The notes: generated from the sequence alone by a model not told the origin. A stretch of DNA of 32,768 nt from Deltaproteobacteria bacterium (GCA_028818775.1 JAPPNE010000110.1:1-32768); one strand, 5' to 3'. Shown: positions 17,861-26,457, numbered from the stretch's first letter. A program made the numbers and translations.

Positions 17861-18977
17861 CCAAAATCCCCTCAAGCGCCTTCCGGGTCGCGTCGAAACG
17901 ATACCGCACTTTCTTGGCATCGTTCGGTCCATAGGTGATAGACGTGTTGAACTCTTCGTCTTCAAGCAGGCGGTAGAACGCTGCACGGACCTCCTCGTGG
18001 CGCGATTGCACCCGCTTAGAGGCATAATGCGACAGTCCCGTTGACATCACGTCCCAGAGCGACGCATTGAGAACGCCGCGGCGTTCTTGCTCTGGCGTGT
18101 GCTTCCTGAATGAATGGCGTTCAAACAGTCCGTAATTGTTGGCCAAGCTCCGGCGGAAGGCTCGACTCAGTTCCTGGAGTCCGTCTTCGGTCATCGCGTT
18201 CATCCGCCGCAGGCATTGAGCCAAGAATTTGTCCATGTCACCGCCGTATTCCGCTAGCGGGAGAAGCCGAAAGGCGCAAAACCTGTTGACGAACTCCCGG
18301 TCCCTCATCTTCTTCCTGTTCAAGCTGTCACCGGTGGCCTCGACAAACGTATCCGTGGCGGATTCGGTCTTCAGAAAGCGCGTCGCCGGTCCCATGAACA
18401 GACTGTTCCGCATCTGCTGCCGGGTGAGCGGCTCGCCGCTGTTCACCCGTTCGAAGATATCCAGGCGCGCTTGTTCCGGCGCCTTGGAGTCGATGATGTA
18501 GAAGATGAGATTGCAATCCTCGACCCGGTTCTGGAGCTTGGACGACAACTCCGAAAACCGTCTGCCATCCAGTTCACGACGATCGGGAAGGCGCAGCCGC
18601 AGTTGGTCCTTGACGAAACGCTGAAATGTGGAAAGACGCTGTAATCCATCGACCACCACCATGCGGCCCTCATCATCTTCCGCCATGTAGAACACCGGCA
18701 GAGGAATCCGCATGATCACGGACTCGATCAACTTGCTCTGCTTGTCTTCCGGCCAAATGAATTCACGCTGGAAATCAGGATCCATGACATAGGTATCCTG
18801 ATCGATTCGTCGAACGACGTCGTGGATCGTCCGGTTCTCGTGTCGAATCAACAGATCATCGAGCGGATAATCTCCCCAAGATCCCCCTTCGGGGTCGAGA
18901 CCCTCAATTTCTTCATCGTTCGGCGACCCGGCAGCTTGCTGAGCTGTCGGGTTGTCGTCAAGGTTTACGTCTTGCAT
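17844..18977 (-). CDS. DUF262 (GmrSD N-terminal-like, ParB/Srx fold) protein (377 aa)
   Basis: DUF262 domain features are clear: PDFQREFIW at about 67-75, IPLPVFYM, the nucleotide-binding/hydrolysis motif VVDGLQR (D110-R114, a variant of the usual DGQQR), and IFERVNSGEPLTRQQMRN. In type IV restriction enzymes (GmrS/BrxU) this domain binds NTP and drives cleavage of modified DNA with a C-terminal DUF1524 HNH nuclease. Here the protein ends without an HNH domain, so cutting would need another subunit. The ATG at 18977 is preceded by GGAG 8 nt upstream; a longer frame to 19028 lacks support. It starts the inner three-gene cassette. Confidence 0.9.
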   Translation of the reverse strand: MQDVNLDDNPTAQQAAGSPNDEEIEGLDPEGGSWGDYPLDDLLIRHENRTIHDVVRRIDQDTYVMDPDFQREFIWPEDKQSKLIESVIMRIPLPVFYMAEDDEGRMVVVDGLQRLSTFQRFVKDQLRLRLPDRRELDGRRFSELSSKLQNRVEDCNLIFYIIDSKAPEQARLDIFERVNSGEPLTRQQMRNSLFMGPATRFLKTESATDTFVEATGDSLNRKKMRDREFVNRFCAFRLLPLAEYGGDMDKFLAQCLRRMNAMTEDGLQELSRAFRRSLANNYGLFERHSFRKHTPEQERRGVLNASLWDVMSTGLSHYASKRVQSRHEEVRAAFYRLLEDEEFNTSITYGPNDAKKVRYRFDATRKALEGILGAYAD

Positions 18978-19303
18978 CTCACTTGCTCCATTCCAAACAT
19001 GCAGAATCGACCGCGCGCCTCCGATCAAGACTGTCCGCCTGACCTCCGATGCCGATGCACGGTCACGACGCCCATCATGCTCCCCCGGCTCGACGACACC
19101 GGTTCACGTTTCCCTCAGTTGCGCAAATCCCGTCGAATGTCCTGGGCGCCTTCTTCAACCTCCCGCGCACCTTGGGCTCAAGTCCGATCTCCCTTTCCAG
19201 GGCCGTTGTGTGCGGTAACAGAAGACCAGCCGAAGGCGATCCCTGGATGAGCTCGGGCAAGCGAGCCGGACCGAGTTCGATGCTAAGCGACATCAATGCA
19301 TAG
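18978..19303. other. Gap between the two halves of the defence locus
   Basis: This is the only sizeable gap in the leftward operon. A - strand frame of 80 codons (19075-19317, MKDGIYALMSLSIELG) has plausible composition but no ribosome binding site. A TTGACA on the - strand near 19320, followed about 18 nt later by TCTATG, could be a promoter for the inner cassette. Together with the adjacent antitoxin remnant it looks like an insertion scar. Confidence 0.35.
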
Positions 19304-19514
19304 ATGCCATCCTTCATGGAGTTGTCAAGCGTCGGGAGGATCGCGAGGATTGTGTCGACGTCCTACTCGCATCAGTCCCGAGATGGCAGTGAGGCTCTCC
19401 ATAGCCTTAGATACCGGCTCCAAGCTATGGATGAACATGCAGTCCAGTTACGACTTGTCGCACGCCAAGCAGCGCAGAAAGGAGCTAAAGGTAGAGTCCA
19501 TTATCCCGGCGTAG
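19304..19514 (+). pseudogene. HigA-like antitoxin remnant, frameshifted
   Basis: The downstream frame reads TRISPEMAVRLSIALDTGSKLWMNMQSSYDL, cut into its parts here: RISPEMAVRLS, then SKLWMNMQ and YDLSHAKQ. That is the recognisable C-terminal half of HigA/XRE antitoxins (ISPEMAxRL...W...Q..YDL). The preceding helix, SSVGRIARIVST, lies in another frame, so a frameshift separates them near 19350-19360, and the N-terminus and any HigB toxin are absent. It is on the + strand against the surrounding operon, and its last 30 nt overlap the end of the convergent small partner gene. It is non-functional. Confidence 0.7.
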
Positions 19515-19997
19515 GATTCTGGGCGCTTTCGGCTCCGTCAGCAGGAAGCGCAACGCCGTCAGCACTCGGCGAGGGTGTCTGCGGTGCATGGCCATGCCGA
19601 GCCAGTAGGCTGCCTCCTCACGCCCCATGGCCTCGATGCCTTCGGCAACGGCGCGCATGTTGTCGCGGCTTCGCATCGGAGCGAGGGTGCGGAACAAAAG
19701 ACCGAGCGTCAAGGCCAAATCTTCGGAGACGGCATAGCCCTGCTTCCGTTGGTCTCCGAGGACGGGTTTCACGCCTGCCTGTGACAGCCGCTTCAGAACC
19801 CTGTGTTCCACGAGTTGCAGGTTGCGGCCTTTCAGGCCGGCGACACGAATCGCTACGCTCAGGTGTGGGGTGGCGGGGCTTGGCATTTGCCAGATTTCGT
19901 ACTCCGCGTCGGCGGGGCCGTGGCGTCCGATGCGAAGCTCGTAACGCGGCGCCGATTCCGGCGTGTCGATCTGGGCAACCCGTTTGAGACGCGCCAT
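19485..19997 (-). CDS. Small conserved partner of the DUF499 ATPase (170 aa)
   Basis: The gene starts with ATG overlapping the TGA of the DUF499 gene by one base (TGATG), so translation is coupled. The N-terminal half looks like a beta-sheet domain (YELRIGRHG, YEIWQMPSPATPHLSV). The C-terminal half is helical, with LGLLFRTLAPMRSRDNMR and GREEAAYWLGMAMHRRHPRR followed by LTALRFLLT. I suspect it belongs to an uncharacterised family seen beside DUF499 genes (perhaps DUF7680), but I cannot verify the number. There is no catalytic motif. It is probably a structural or regulatory subunit of the ATPase. Its 3' end overlaps the antisense HigA remnant. Confidence 0.75.
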   Translation of the reverse strand: MARLKRVAQIDTPESAPRYELRIGRHGPADAEYEIWQMPSPATPHLSVAIRVAGLKGRNLQLVEHRVLKRLSQAGVKPVLGDQRKQGYAVSEDLALTLGLLFRTLAPMRSRDNMRAVAEGIEAMGREEAAYWLGMAMHRRHPRRVLTALRFLLTEPKAPRILRRDNGLYL

Positions 19998-22900
19998 CAG
20001 GCTGCGGCCTCCCTGGCGGTAGCCATGACGAACGCGGCGCCGCTGGCGAAGCGCGACAATCGCTCGGTCATCTTCTCCGCGGCGTCGCCCTGCATGGGAA
20101 GTCCTTCGGTGAACGTCAGCTCGAAGCCGACTTCCAGGGTCCGGGAGGCGGCGTCGCGAAGTTGCGGTTCGAGAAACTCCCTAACAGGCTGAGCGTCGGA
20201 CACCGGTCCCTGGAACACCAACTCGAACGAGCCCTGGTCGCGGGTCTCGTAACCGCCGGTCAAGGTCACGAGCTTGTCGGCCCCTGAAACCGCGCCCATG
20301 GCTCCGAGCAAGCGAAACGCATCGCCGGCTTCGAACAGGCGGATAGTGAGGACGGCGATCTTCTCGATATTGCGGTCGCGGGCTTGTTCCCAGAGTCTGG
20401 CCAAGGCTTCGGTCAGGAGGCCTTCGGCCGACAACGCGCCGGGTGAAGGTTGCTCGTCGGGCGGTGGGTCCACGACCTGGCCTCCGCCCTCGTTAACGGG
20501 CTCGACGTACTTCGTCTCTCGGTCGGGCGGCTCCGGTTGCTTTCGCGGCCAGATTCCCTTGTCCATGGCGTACGCCATGGTGAAGACCGCGGACTGCTCG
20601 TCGATGACGATGGTGGGCAATGGATCGCCCGGACCGCACAACAGATCCCCGCGCTGGTAGACGTATTCTTCCCGTTCGATGCCGCGCAGGACGCCGCGTA
20701 TGAAGATGTCGTCGCCGCACAGCATTGGCAGCGCGGGGTCCCGGCGGAACTCTTCACGCAAGGCCAGGGTCGTGATCTGGCCCTTGCGGAGCGGCGTACG
20801 GTCGCGCACGTAGGCGGGTGAGTCCGGCTCATCCTCGGACAGGCGTAGCTTCGACAGGTCGCGGAGCGCCCGCACCACTTGTCGTTGTCCCGAACCCGGC
20901 CGGTCCGAGGTCGATTGGACGTCGATGGCGGTGTGCGCCAGATCGACATCGCTCCCGCCGATGCGGTTTCGCGATGGATAGAACACGTGGCGGTAGCACT
21001 GCTGGACGGCTATCGCCAACTCCTGCTCGGAGCGCGCTTCCAGCTCGCGGATCTTGTCCTGCTGGTGTTCGGCGAGGTCGACGAGACGCTCGGGCTTCTT
21101 GAGATCCTGCAACGCCAGCCGCCGTTGCGCCTTGCGCCGCATTTCCTCCTTGCGGGCGTCTTCCGCAGCCAGGAACACCAGATTATTGCGCAGCGCCCGC
21201 AGGGCCGAGCCTTCTGAGCCCTTGCGGGAGTGGATGCGCGCGATCAATTCGGGAACGCTCTCCACGGCGCTACCGATGGCGACGCCGTCGTAGGCGAGCA
21301 CGATCAGCCTTGGGCGGCCGTCACCGACTTCGTCCGGCACGTCGAAGGGACCGCCGGGAAAGGGAATGGCTTCGAAGGCGCCGCCCGCGCCGCCGCTGAA
21401 GATGCCGCGAATGCGATCGTCCAGATGCGCGCGGGTCTCGCCGGCGTCGACGTGTTGCTCCTCGCGGCGGATGATCTGGCTGAGGTTCGCTTCGGCAAGA
21501 AAGCGCAGGGGCGCGCCAGGCCGGTCGTCGAGATAGGCCGATTCGGCGACGAACTTTCGCCGCGCCTCCTCAATGAAGCTCGTGTCCGCGGCCGGCGCCA
21601 GTACCGAGTACCGCAGTTGATGGGGCGACAGGCCCTTCAGCGGGTCATTGAAGGCCAGGCTGTGCATGAAAATCGTGCGCGCTACATACGTGGCGTAAGG
21701 CGGCAGGCCGCGGTGATGCTCGGCGTCGATCTCCCCGGCAAGCGCCCTCTTCTCCGTACCGGCCACGTCATTGGCGATGGCGGGCAGGTACGCTGTCTGG
21801 CCGAGACGGGTAACGATCTCCTGCCGGATCGGCTCGTAGCCGGGGTCGATGTGGTGGAGATGGATCGCGGTGGCGTCCGCAGGTCGTTGATCCCAGAGAT
21901 GGCCGATGGTGCGGGCCAGGAGCCGCAGCATCCCGCGTACGCGCTGGAAGTTGCCCAGGGTTGCAGTCTTGGCGGTCAAGGTCGCCAGCACTTCTGGATG
22001 GAGCGGGTAACTGGCGAGAAAAGACTCCGTTGTCTCGGGTCGGCCGGCCTCTCCCGACAGGGATTCACCGGCGGCAGTCCAGAGGTCGCGGTAGGCAGCG
22101 ACCACCGAAGACGCCTGGGAATCGTCAATCGATTCGAAAAGGCGGCGGCGCAACACCTGCGCCGTCTCGTCTTCTTCCGTGGGGTTCAGCAGGGTAGCCT
22201 TCCGGGCGGAAACGCTTTCGGCTTCGGCCATCCGGTCGGCGATGAACTGGTTCTCCGCGCTATAGGCGTCGGTGGCGCGGCCGTCCTTGCCGATGGCGAG
22301 AGTGTAGACGAGGGCCGCATTGGGCGCACCCTCCACGGCCTTGAACAGGGATGTCAGGAAAGCCGTCAACTGGTCGTGGGCATCATCGAATTGCCGCACC
22401 TTGCGCAGGTATACCGAAAGCTCGTCGAGCAGGATCAGGACAGGCTCGCCCCCGAACAGTTCCCGCAAAGTTTCGGCTCCCGGCGCGACCCGATGCTCGT
22501 CGCTGTTGCGGACCCGTTCATATCCTTCCCGTCCAGCGAGGGTGTAGGCGATCTCGCCCCACGGAGTGCAAGCCAGCACGCCGTTGCCCATGGCCCGCCC
22601 GTTGGCCGGGTCCGCGTTCTCGCCGTCGAACGCCGCGACACGGACGGGGCCGTGCGGGAGCAGGTCAGGTTCAACGAACTCCGCGGCGTTGGGCACGTTC
22701 GCCATGCCACGGGCTGCGTGCGCAAGCGCGATCAGCCCGTGGGTCTTGCCGCCGCCGTATGAGGTGTCGAGCCGAAAGATCGCGGCGACCTCGCCACCCG
22801 AACCGCTCAAGCGCCGACAAACATTGGCCAGAAGGTTCTTGAGGCCCCGCGTGGGCCACGTATGGGCAAAGAACCTCACCGGGTCCAGGTACTCTGCGCC

Positions 22901-23014
22901 ACCTTCCCCCAAGATGACCTGGGCCAGATCGGCCGCGAAGTCGGCTTCAGTAATGGCTCCCTTGAGGACGTCCTCCCGAGGACGGCATGTATCGAATATC
23001 GTCGGGACCGTCAT
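19997..23014 (-). CDS. DUF499 AAA ATPase (1005 aa)
   Basis: This large P-loop ATPase is of the DUF499 type (COG1483-like). The N-terminus has CRPREDVLKG and the typical Walker A DTSYGGGKTH (83-92). Walker B is PVLILLDELSVYL (191-203). The rest is long and mostly helical, with a C-terminal alpha/beta part (VLTIRLFEAGDAFRL). DUF499 proteins recur with DUF1156 methylases and SNF2 helicases, as here, and are functionally reminiscent of the BrxC/PglY ATPases of BREX. The ATG at 23014 is preceded by a GGAGG about 14 nt upstream, rather far. It is the first gene of the leftward operon and sets its promoter in 23015-23200. Function inferred: ATP-driven DNA sensing or remodelling in a defence complex. 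Confidence 0.9.
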   Translation of the reverse strand: MTVPTIFDTCRPREDVLKGAITEADFAADLAQVILGEGGAEYLDPVRFFAHTWPTRGLKNLLANVCRRLSGSGGEVAAIFRLDTSYGGGKTHGLIALAHAARGMANVPNAAEFVEPDLLPHGPVRVAAFDGENADPANGRAMGNGVLACTPWGEIAYTLAGREGYERVRNSDEHRVAPGAETLRELFGGEPVLILLDELSVYLRKVRQFDDAHDQLTAFLTSLFKAVEGAPNAALVYTLAIGKDGRATDAYSAENQFIADRMAEAESVSARKATLLNPTEEDETAQVLRRRLFESIDDSQASSVVAAYRDLWTAAGESLSGEAGRPETTESFLASYPLHPEVLATLTAKTATLGNFQRVRGMLRLLARTIGHLWDQRPADATAIHLHHIDPGYEPIRQEIVTRLGQTAYLPAIANDVAGTEKRALAGEIDAEHHRGLPPYATYVARTIFMHSLAFNDPLKGLSPHQLRYSVLAPAADTSFIEEARRKFVAESAYLDDRPGAPLRFLAEANLSQIIRREEQHVDAGETRAHLDDRIRGIFSGGAGGAFEAIPFPGGPFDVPDEVGDGRPRLIVLAYDGVAIGSAVESVPELIARIHSRKGSEGSALRALRNNLVFLAAEDARKEEMRRKAQRRLALQDLKKPERLVDLAEHQQDKIRELEARSEQELAIAVQQCYRHVFYPSRNRIGGSDVDLAHTAIDVQSTSDRPGSGQRQVVRALRDLSKLRLSEDEPDSPAYVRDRTPLRKGQITTLALREEFRRDPALPMLCGDDIFIRGVLRGIEREEYVYQRGDLLCGPGDPLPTIVIDEQSAVFTMAYAMDKGIWPRKQPEPPDRETKYVEPVNEGGGQVVDPPPDEQPSPGALSAEGLLTEALARLWEQARDRNIEKIAVLTIRLFEAGDAFRLLGAMGAVSGADKLVTLTGGYETRDQGSFELVFQGPVSDAQPVREFLEPQLRDAASRTLEVGFELTFTEGLPMQGDAAEKMTERLSRFASGAAFVMATAREAAA

Positions 23015-23368
23015 GGCTATGCTGTCCGCCTCCTTCCCTCGTCGCCGGCCGCGTTCTTTGGTCTGTCGGCACGTGGTAGTCCTAGTGCGACCCCTGTAGG
23101 TCCAAGACCACCCCTGTTCTCCTTACCACAATAACCGATTCGGAGGTGCTTGTACCATTTCCGGTCTCTATTGGTACCGTCAAACCGCCCGGTCCAAGGA
23201 CCGTTGAAAATACGCTGCTTGACCAAGACAGCCCCTTGGCACGCCTTGATGGACTGGACTCCCCGGACGTCGGCGGGATGCGCACAGACATGGCCTGACC
23301 GAGCTCTCCGTGCAGCCGGTCCCGCGGTGACGGTGTCCGGTCAGGCTGGCATTGGGACGGACCGCATA
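23015..23368. other. Promoter-side intergenic region of the defence operon
   Basis: It holds the leader of the DUF499 gene and a perfect hairpin at 23188-23201 (CGGTCC-AA-GGACCG). No convincing gene is present. I cannot choose promoter boxes with confidence. Confidence 0.4.
23188..23201. repeat. Short perfect hairpin upstream of DUF499 operon
   Basis: CGGTCC and GGACCG flank a two-base loop, followed on the + strand by GTTGAAAA. There is no T-run, so it is more likely an operator or chance than a terminator. Confidence 0.35.
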
Positions 23369-23578
23369 CCTGACTCTTTTGACAGATTGTGGATGAAGTT
23401 GCTGGGTGCGATGATCGCGCTCGTCACCAGCATCGCGGTCGTGCCAGCTCATTACTGGTACGCAACAGGCAAGCTCGCCCTGGCGGGAGCCCTGATCGCA
23501 CTCGGGTTCGATGAGTTCGCGCTGACCGAATACCGAACAGCGTTAAGGACGTGGGTGGTACCAGCGCCGTTTCTCTAG
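23369..23578 (+). pseudogene. Truncated coupling-protein-like N-terminal fragment
   Basis: The frame around 23394-23550 encodes a hydrophobic helix (LGAMIALVTSIAVV) followed by YWYATGKLALAGALIALGFDEF and EYRT, split here by a few residues. The same block, WYATGKLTLAELLTGLGFDD...EYRT, occurs in the gene at 27034-27747. Homology stops after EYRTA, and the frame then runs into an unrelated tail ending at 23578, which overlaps the stop of the convergent gene. So this is the broken 5' part of a second coupling-protein-like gene, cut at about 23550. It marks a breakpoint where other DNA was joined. Confidence 0.6.
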
Positions 23579-24141
23579 TCGTCTTCCAACTTTGCGTCGA
23601 GGCTAGACAAAATGGCACTGCCGTTTGAAAACGCCCAATCTGCCAAGGTAGGCTCAACCGTAGCACCATGAGCCGCTTGATTCCCAGCCATGATGATCTC
23701 GTGTAATCCACTAAACGCAGCGTGGTCAAACACTTCGCGCTTTCGAAGTTCGTGGAACAGGCGCGACAAAGACCTTTGAGACGGGATGGAGTACTTTTCC
23801 GCGAGTGCCCGCAAGCGATGTTCTACCTCGATCCTCAGCGCTACCAGTGCTAGGTTGGGGTCTTGATCCGTAACGGACATGAACTTTGGTAGTTTAACGC
23901 TCTCCGTAATAGGGTTTGCATCGGTCACTTTCTTTCCTGCTTCTGCAAGATCCCTGAGTTTGATTTCCCATCCACCAGGAAATTTCATGCTTTCAACGAT
24001 CGAGGTGAGCCAAGGCACTAGGGCGAGAATAAACAGCCCAATTGATATTACATCGATCTTCAGGTCCGGCCAAATGAGGCGTGCGGCTATTAGCAATACC
24101 GCGACGACGGAGATGCCGCTCTTTAACCACACGTTCTGCAT
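23575..24141 (-). CDS. Membrane-anchored HEPN-like protein (188 aa)
   Basis: Two transmembrane helices (about 8-24 and 30-49) are followed by a soluble helical domain. That domain has EVEHRLRALAEKY and ends with GLHEIIMAGNQAAHG, in which N154-Q-A-A-H158 matches the degenerate N-x3-H found in DUF4145-like HEPN domains. The arginine of catalytic HEPN RNases is missing, so this is probably a binding rather than a cutting domain. ATG 24141 has AAGGA at a good distance. It is divergent from the DUF4145 gene at 24355, about 210 nt away, suggesting a linked pair. I infer a membrane-localised component of a defence or stress unit. Confidence 0.65.
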   Translation of the reverse strand: MQNVWLKSGISVVAVLLIAARLIWPDLKIDVISIGLFILALVPWLTSIVESMKFPGGWEIKLRDLAEAGKKVTDANPITESVKLPKFMSVTDQDPNLALVALRIEVEHRLRALAEKYSIPSQRSLSRLFHELRKREVFDHAAFSGLHEIIMAGNQAAHGATVEPTLADWAFSNGSAILSSLDAKLEDD

Positions 24142-24354
24142 TGGTGTCCTTAGGTCTTCGGTATGGGTCTCAGAGCACTTAGGTGTTGTCTGGAGCCCAT
24201 CTCTATGCCTTGACCGCGGTCACCCTAACTTGCACGTACCCAAATAGCAAGTTTCCGTCCGGCTTTGTGGCTTCCGCTGGACCACAGGAGCTATTGAAGC
24301 TCAGGCACCAAGGCCGAATAACAAGCGAATCTGGTTCCGGGAAAGGACCGCGAC

Positions 24355-25029
24355 ATGGCTGAGTTTGTTTACGATTGCCCCCATTGTGGTACGCGGAAAG
24401 CTGGCTTTACAAGGATCGGTTCGGATCACGGGCACGCTCAAGGCCCCAAAACCACATGGAACTTCATGTTCGTTTGCCGCGTGTGCTGGAAGGGTATCCT
24501 TGTCAGATTCTCCAAAGTCGCCGAACTCCCTGCTGGTGTTCCCCGCGGCGTCACCTTTGATTTCGGGGGTCCTATGGATGTCCGCGGTGATCCGCGCGCC
24601 GAAGGATACAGCCTCGAAGAGGTCTACCCGAGCCCCATTGCCCCTTCGGCCCCAGATCATGTCCCTGAACACTTGGCAGACAACTATGTCGAGGCCCTCA
24701 ACGTCCTCCAGGGTGGCCACTGGACCGGCGCAGGGGTCATGTTCCGAAGGGTCTTGGAGATCGCTACCAAAGACCTTGCCCCTGGCACCGAGCGCGATAA
24801 CCTCCGAAAACGAATCTCCGACTTGGTTGCCAACGGAACCATGGACCCCGGTATGGGCGAGTTGGCGGATTGCATCCGTGATGAAGGCAACTTTGCCGCC
24901 CACGACGTCGATGATTTCGACCAGGAATCCGCAGAACAACTCCATGAGTTCACTTCTCTCTTCCTGACCTACACCTATACTCTTCCGCAGAGAATTAAGG
25001 ACGCAAATGCCAAGAGAAAAAAGCCTTAA
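24355..25029 (+). CDS. DUF4145 (zinc ribbon plus HEPN-like) protein (224 aa)
   Basis: The N-terminus has two CxxC pairs, C8/C11 (DCPHC) and C41/C44 (CRVC), forming a zinc ribbon. The C-terminal domain is DUF4145: EALNVLQGGHWTGAGVMFRRVLE followed at 174-184 by IRDEGNFAAHD, the family's hallmark, which is a HEPN-fold relative. DUF4145 proteins are frequent in defence islands and fused to restriction subunits. The ATG is preceded by AAAGGA 7 nt upstream. It is divergent from the membrane-anchored HEPN-like gene. Both have GC content lower than the relaxase region, which fits separate acquisition. Role unproven. Confidence 0.85.
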   Translation: MAEFVYDCPHCGTRKAGFTRIGSDHGHAQGPKTTWNFMFVCRVCWKGILVRFSKVAELPAGVPRGVTFDFGGPMDVRGDPRAEGYSLEEVYPSPIAPSAPDHVPEHLADNYVEALNVLQGGHWTGAGVMFRRVLEIATKDLAPGTERDNLRKRISDLVANGTMDPGMGELADCIRDEGNFAAHDVDDFDQESAEQLHEFTSLFLTYTYTLPQRIKDANAKRKKP

Positions 25030-25148
25030 TCAGTGATGGACAGGCTGGACAATCGTTCGCTCACGCGAACGGACTATACTCCCCGCCTCTGTTACCGACC
25101 GCAAGCGAGAGTTGCGACACGTTGTTGTTCTATGGACTGACCGTGACC

Positions 25149-26457
25149 TAACAGGCCGTGGAAAAACCCACGGATTTGAGGATTGGTAAGTGGCGCGGAG
25201 AGCGACGGGGTGAGAACAGAACACTCGACGGGTTGGGATAAACCTCTTTGTCAGGCCTTTTCATGGCCGAGACCGTGGCGCAGACGTAAGCCGCCACCCG
25301 AAGCATGCTCACGTGCCGGCTCCCAGGGTTCGCAGCCGCACCAGGTTGTAGGCAGCGAAGGTCAGGGTGAACTGGAAGTCCACTTTGGGTAACCCCCGAT
25401 GCTTGAGTTTGCGCAACCCGCCGACGGTCTTGGCCCAGCCGAAGGCCTCCTCGATCCGCTTGCGCACCCGCTGGCTGTGGGCGTAGCCCGGGTGACGGGT
25501 GGTGCGGCGGTCAATGGCCGAACGCCGGTTGCAGTCGTTCTGCGCCACATGAGGACTCACGTTCACCCAGCGCAACCCCTCGACAAAGTCTTTGGTATCG
25601 TATCCCTTGTCCGCACCCACGGTGAGCCGACCCTTGCCGGGTCGCGCCTCCAGCATGGCCAGCGCCGACTCCCGTTCAGCCCGGCCGCCGGCTTGGGTAG
25701 TGCGCGTGTCGACGATCAGTCCATGGCGGTTGTCCATCAGAGCATGCCCCAGGTAGCACAACTTCGCTTCCTGCCCCTTGCTCTTGCGGTACTGCAGGGC
25801 CTGCGGGTCAGTGCTCGACTCATGGGTTGCATTGCTGCGCTTCTCTCCCCGAAAGTCTGCCTCGGCATTGCGCCCACCACCGCCCGGTCCGTTTCCTCCC
25901 TTGGGACGAAACGACTTCATCGACGCCCACGCCTCCAGCAACGTCCCATCCACGCTGAAGTGTTCATCCGACAGAAGCCGCGCCTCACGCGCCTGCACCA
26001 GGATCTTCGCAAAGAACTCCCGAGCGATGTCCGAGCCGATCAACCGCTCCCGGTTCTTCGTGAATGTCGAGTGGTCCCATACCGGGTCGTCCATCGACAG
26101 ACCCACGAACCACCGGAACAGAAGGTTGTAGTCCAGTTGCTCCACCAAAAGCCGCTCGCTGCGGATCGAGTAAAGAACCTGCACCAAAAGCGCCCGCAGC
26201 AACTGTTCCGGCGCGATCGAAGGCCGCCCCGTGTGCGAGTACATCGCCTCCAACTCCCTCGACAGCTCTTCCAGCGCCCGGTTCACCATCTCCCGGATCG
26301 GCCGCAACGGATGGTCCTTGGGTACCCGAGCTTCCGGCGATACATAGCTGAACATGCCTTCTTGACGCGGATCTGTGCCTCTCATCCACTCCTCCGTCTC
26401 GGTACCTACGTATGAATCATCTTTCCGCGTCAGATAGTCTTTTTCAACAACCTGCTA
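25149..26457 (-). mobile_element. IS5-family insertion sequence, complete
   Basis: The ends are imperfect inverted repeats, TAACAGGCCGTGGAAAAA at 25149-25166 and the complement of 26440-26457 (TAGCAGGTTGTTGAAAAA), matching at 14 of 18 positions. They enclose one intact transposase gene. Both ends begin with TA, which may be part of a short TA-type target duplication. The exact outer bases are uncertain by one or two positions. Confidence 0.75.
25309..26385 (-). CDS. IS5-family DDE transposase (358 aa)
   Basis: The N-terminal DUF772-type domain is clear (GMFSYVSPEARVP, then HTGRPSIAPEQLLRALLVQ and DHSTFTKNRERL). It is followed by an RNase-H-fold DDE catalytic domain: first Asp in FSVDGTLLEAW, second in VGADKGYDTKD, and Glu in RKRIEEAFGWAK. 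All are present and the frame is unbroken, so the enzyme is probably active. ATG 26385 has GGAGGAG upstream. It inserted between the HEPN-like pair and the transfer genes. Confidence 0.93.
   Translation of the reverse strand: MRGTDPRQEGMFSYVSPEARVPKDHPLRPIREMVNRALEELSRELEAMYSHTGRPSIAPEQLLRALLVQVLYSIRSERLLVEQLDYNLLFRWFVGLSMDDPVWDHSTFTKNRERLIGSDIAREFFAKILVQAREARLLSDEHFSVDGTLLEAWASMKSFRPKGGNGPGGGGRNAEADFRGEKRSNATHESSTDPQALQYRKSKGQEAKLCYLGHALMDNRHGLIVDTRTTQAGGRAERESALAMLEARPGKGRLTVGADKGYDTKDFVEGLRWVNVSPHVAQNDCNRRSAIDRRTTRHPGYAHSQRVRKRIEEAFGWAKTVGGLRKLKHRGLPKVDFQFTLTFAAYNLVRLRTLGAGT

Noticed and set aside
17861..18025. Longer start for the DUF3696-type ATPase
   Set aside because: The extra 55 residues overlap the DUF262 gene and are not protein-like; GTG 17860 has a good ribosome binding site and the family's usual first strand.
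19075..19317. 80-codon - strand frame in the gap of the defence operon
   Set aside because: Composition is acceptable, but there is no ribosome binding site and it overlaps the HigA remnant. I could not support it as a gene.
21230..22762. 510-codon + strand open frame
   Set aside because: Antisense shadow of the DUF499 gene with no recognisable domain.
24301..24945. - strand frame of 214 codons
   Set aside because: Antisense to the DUF4145 gene, which has Cys pairs and the family motif.
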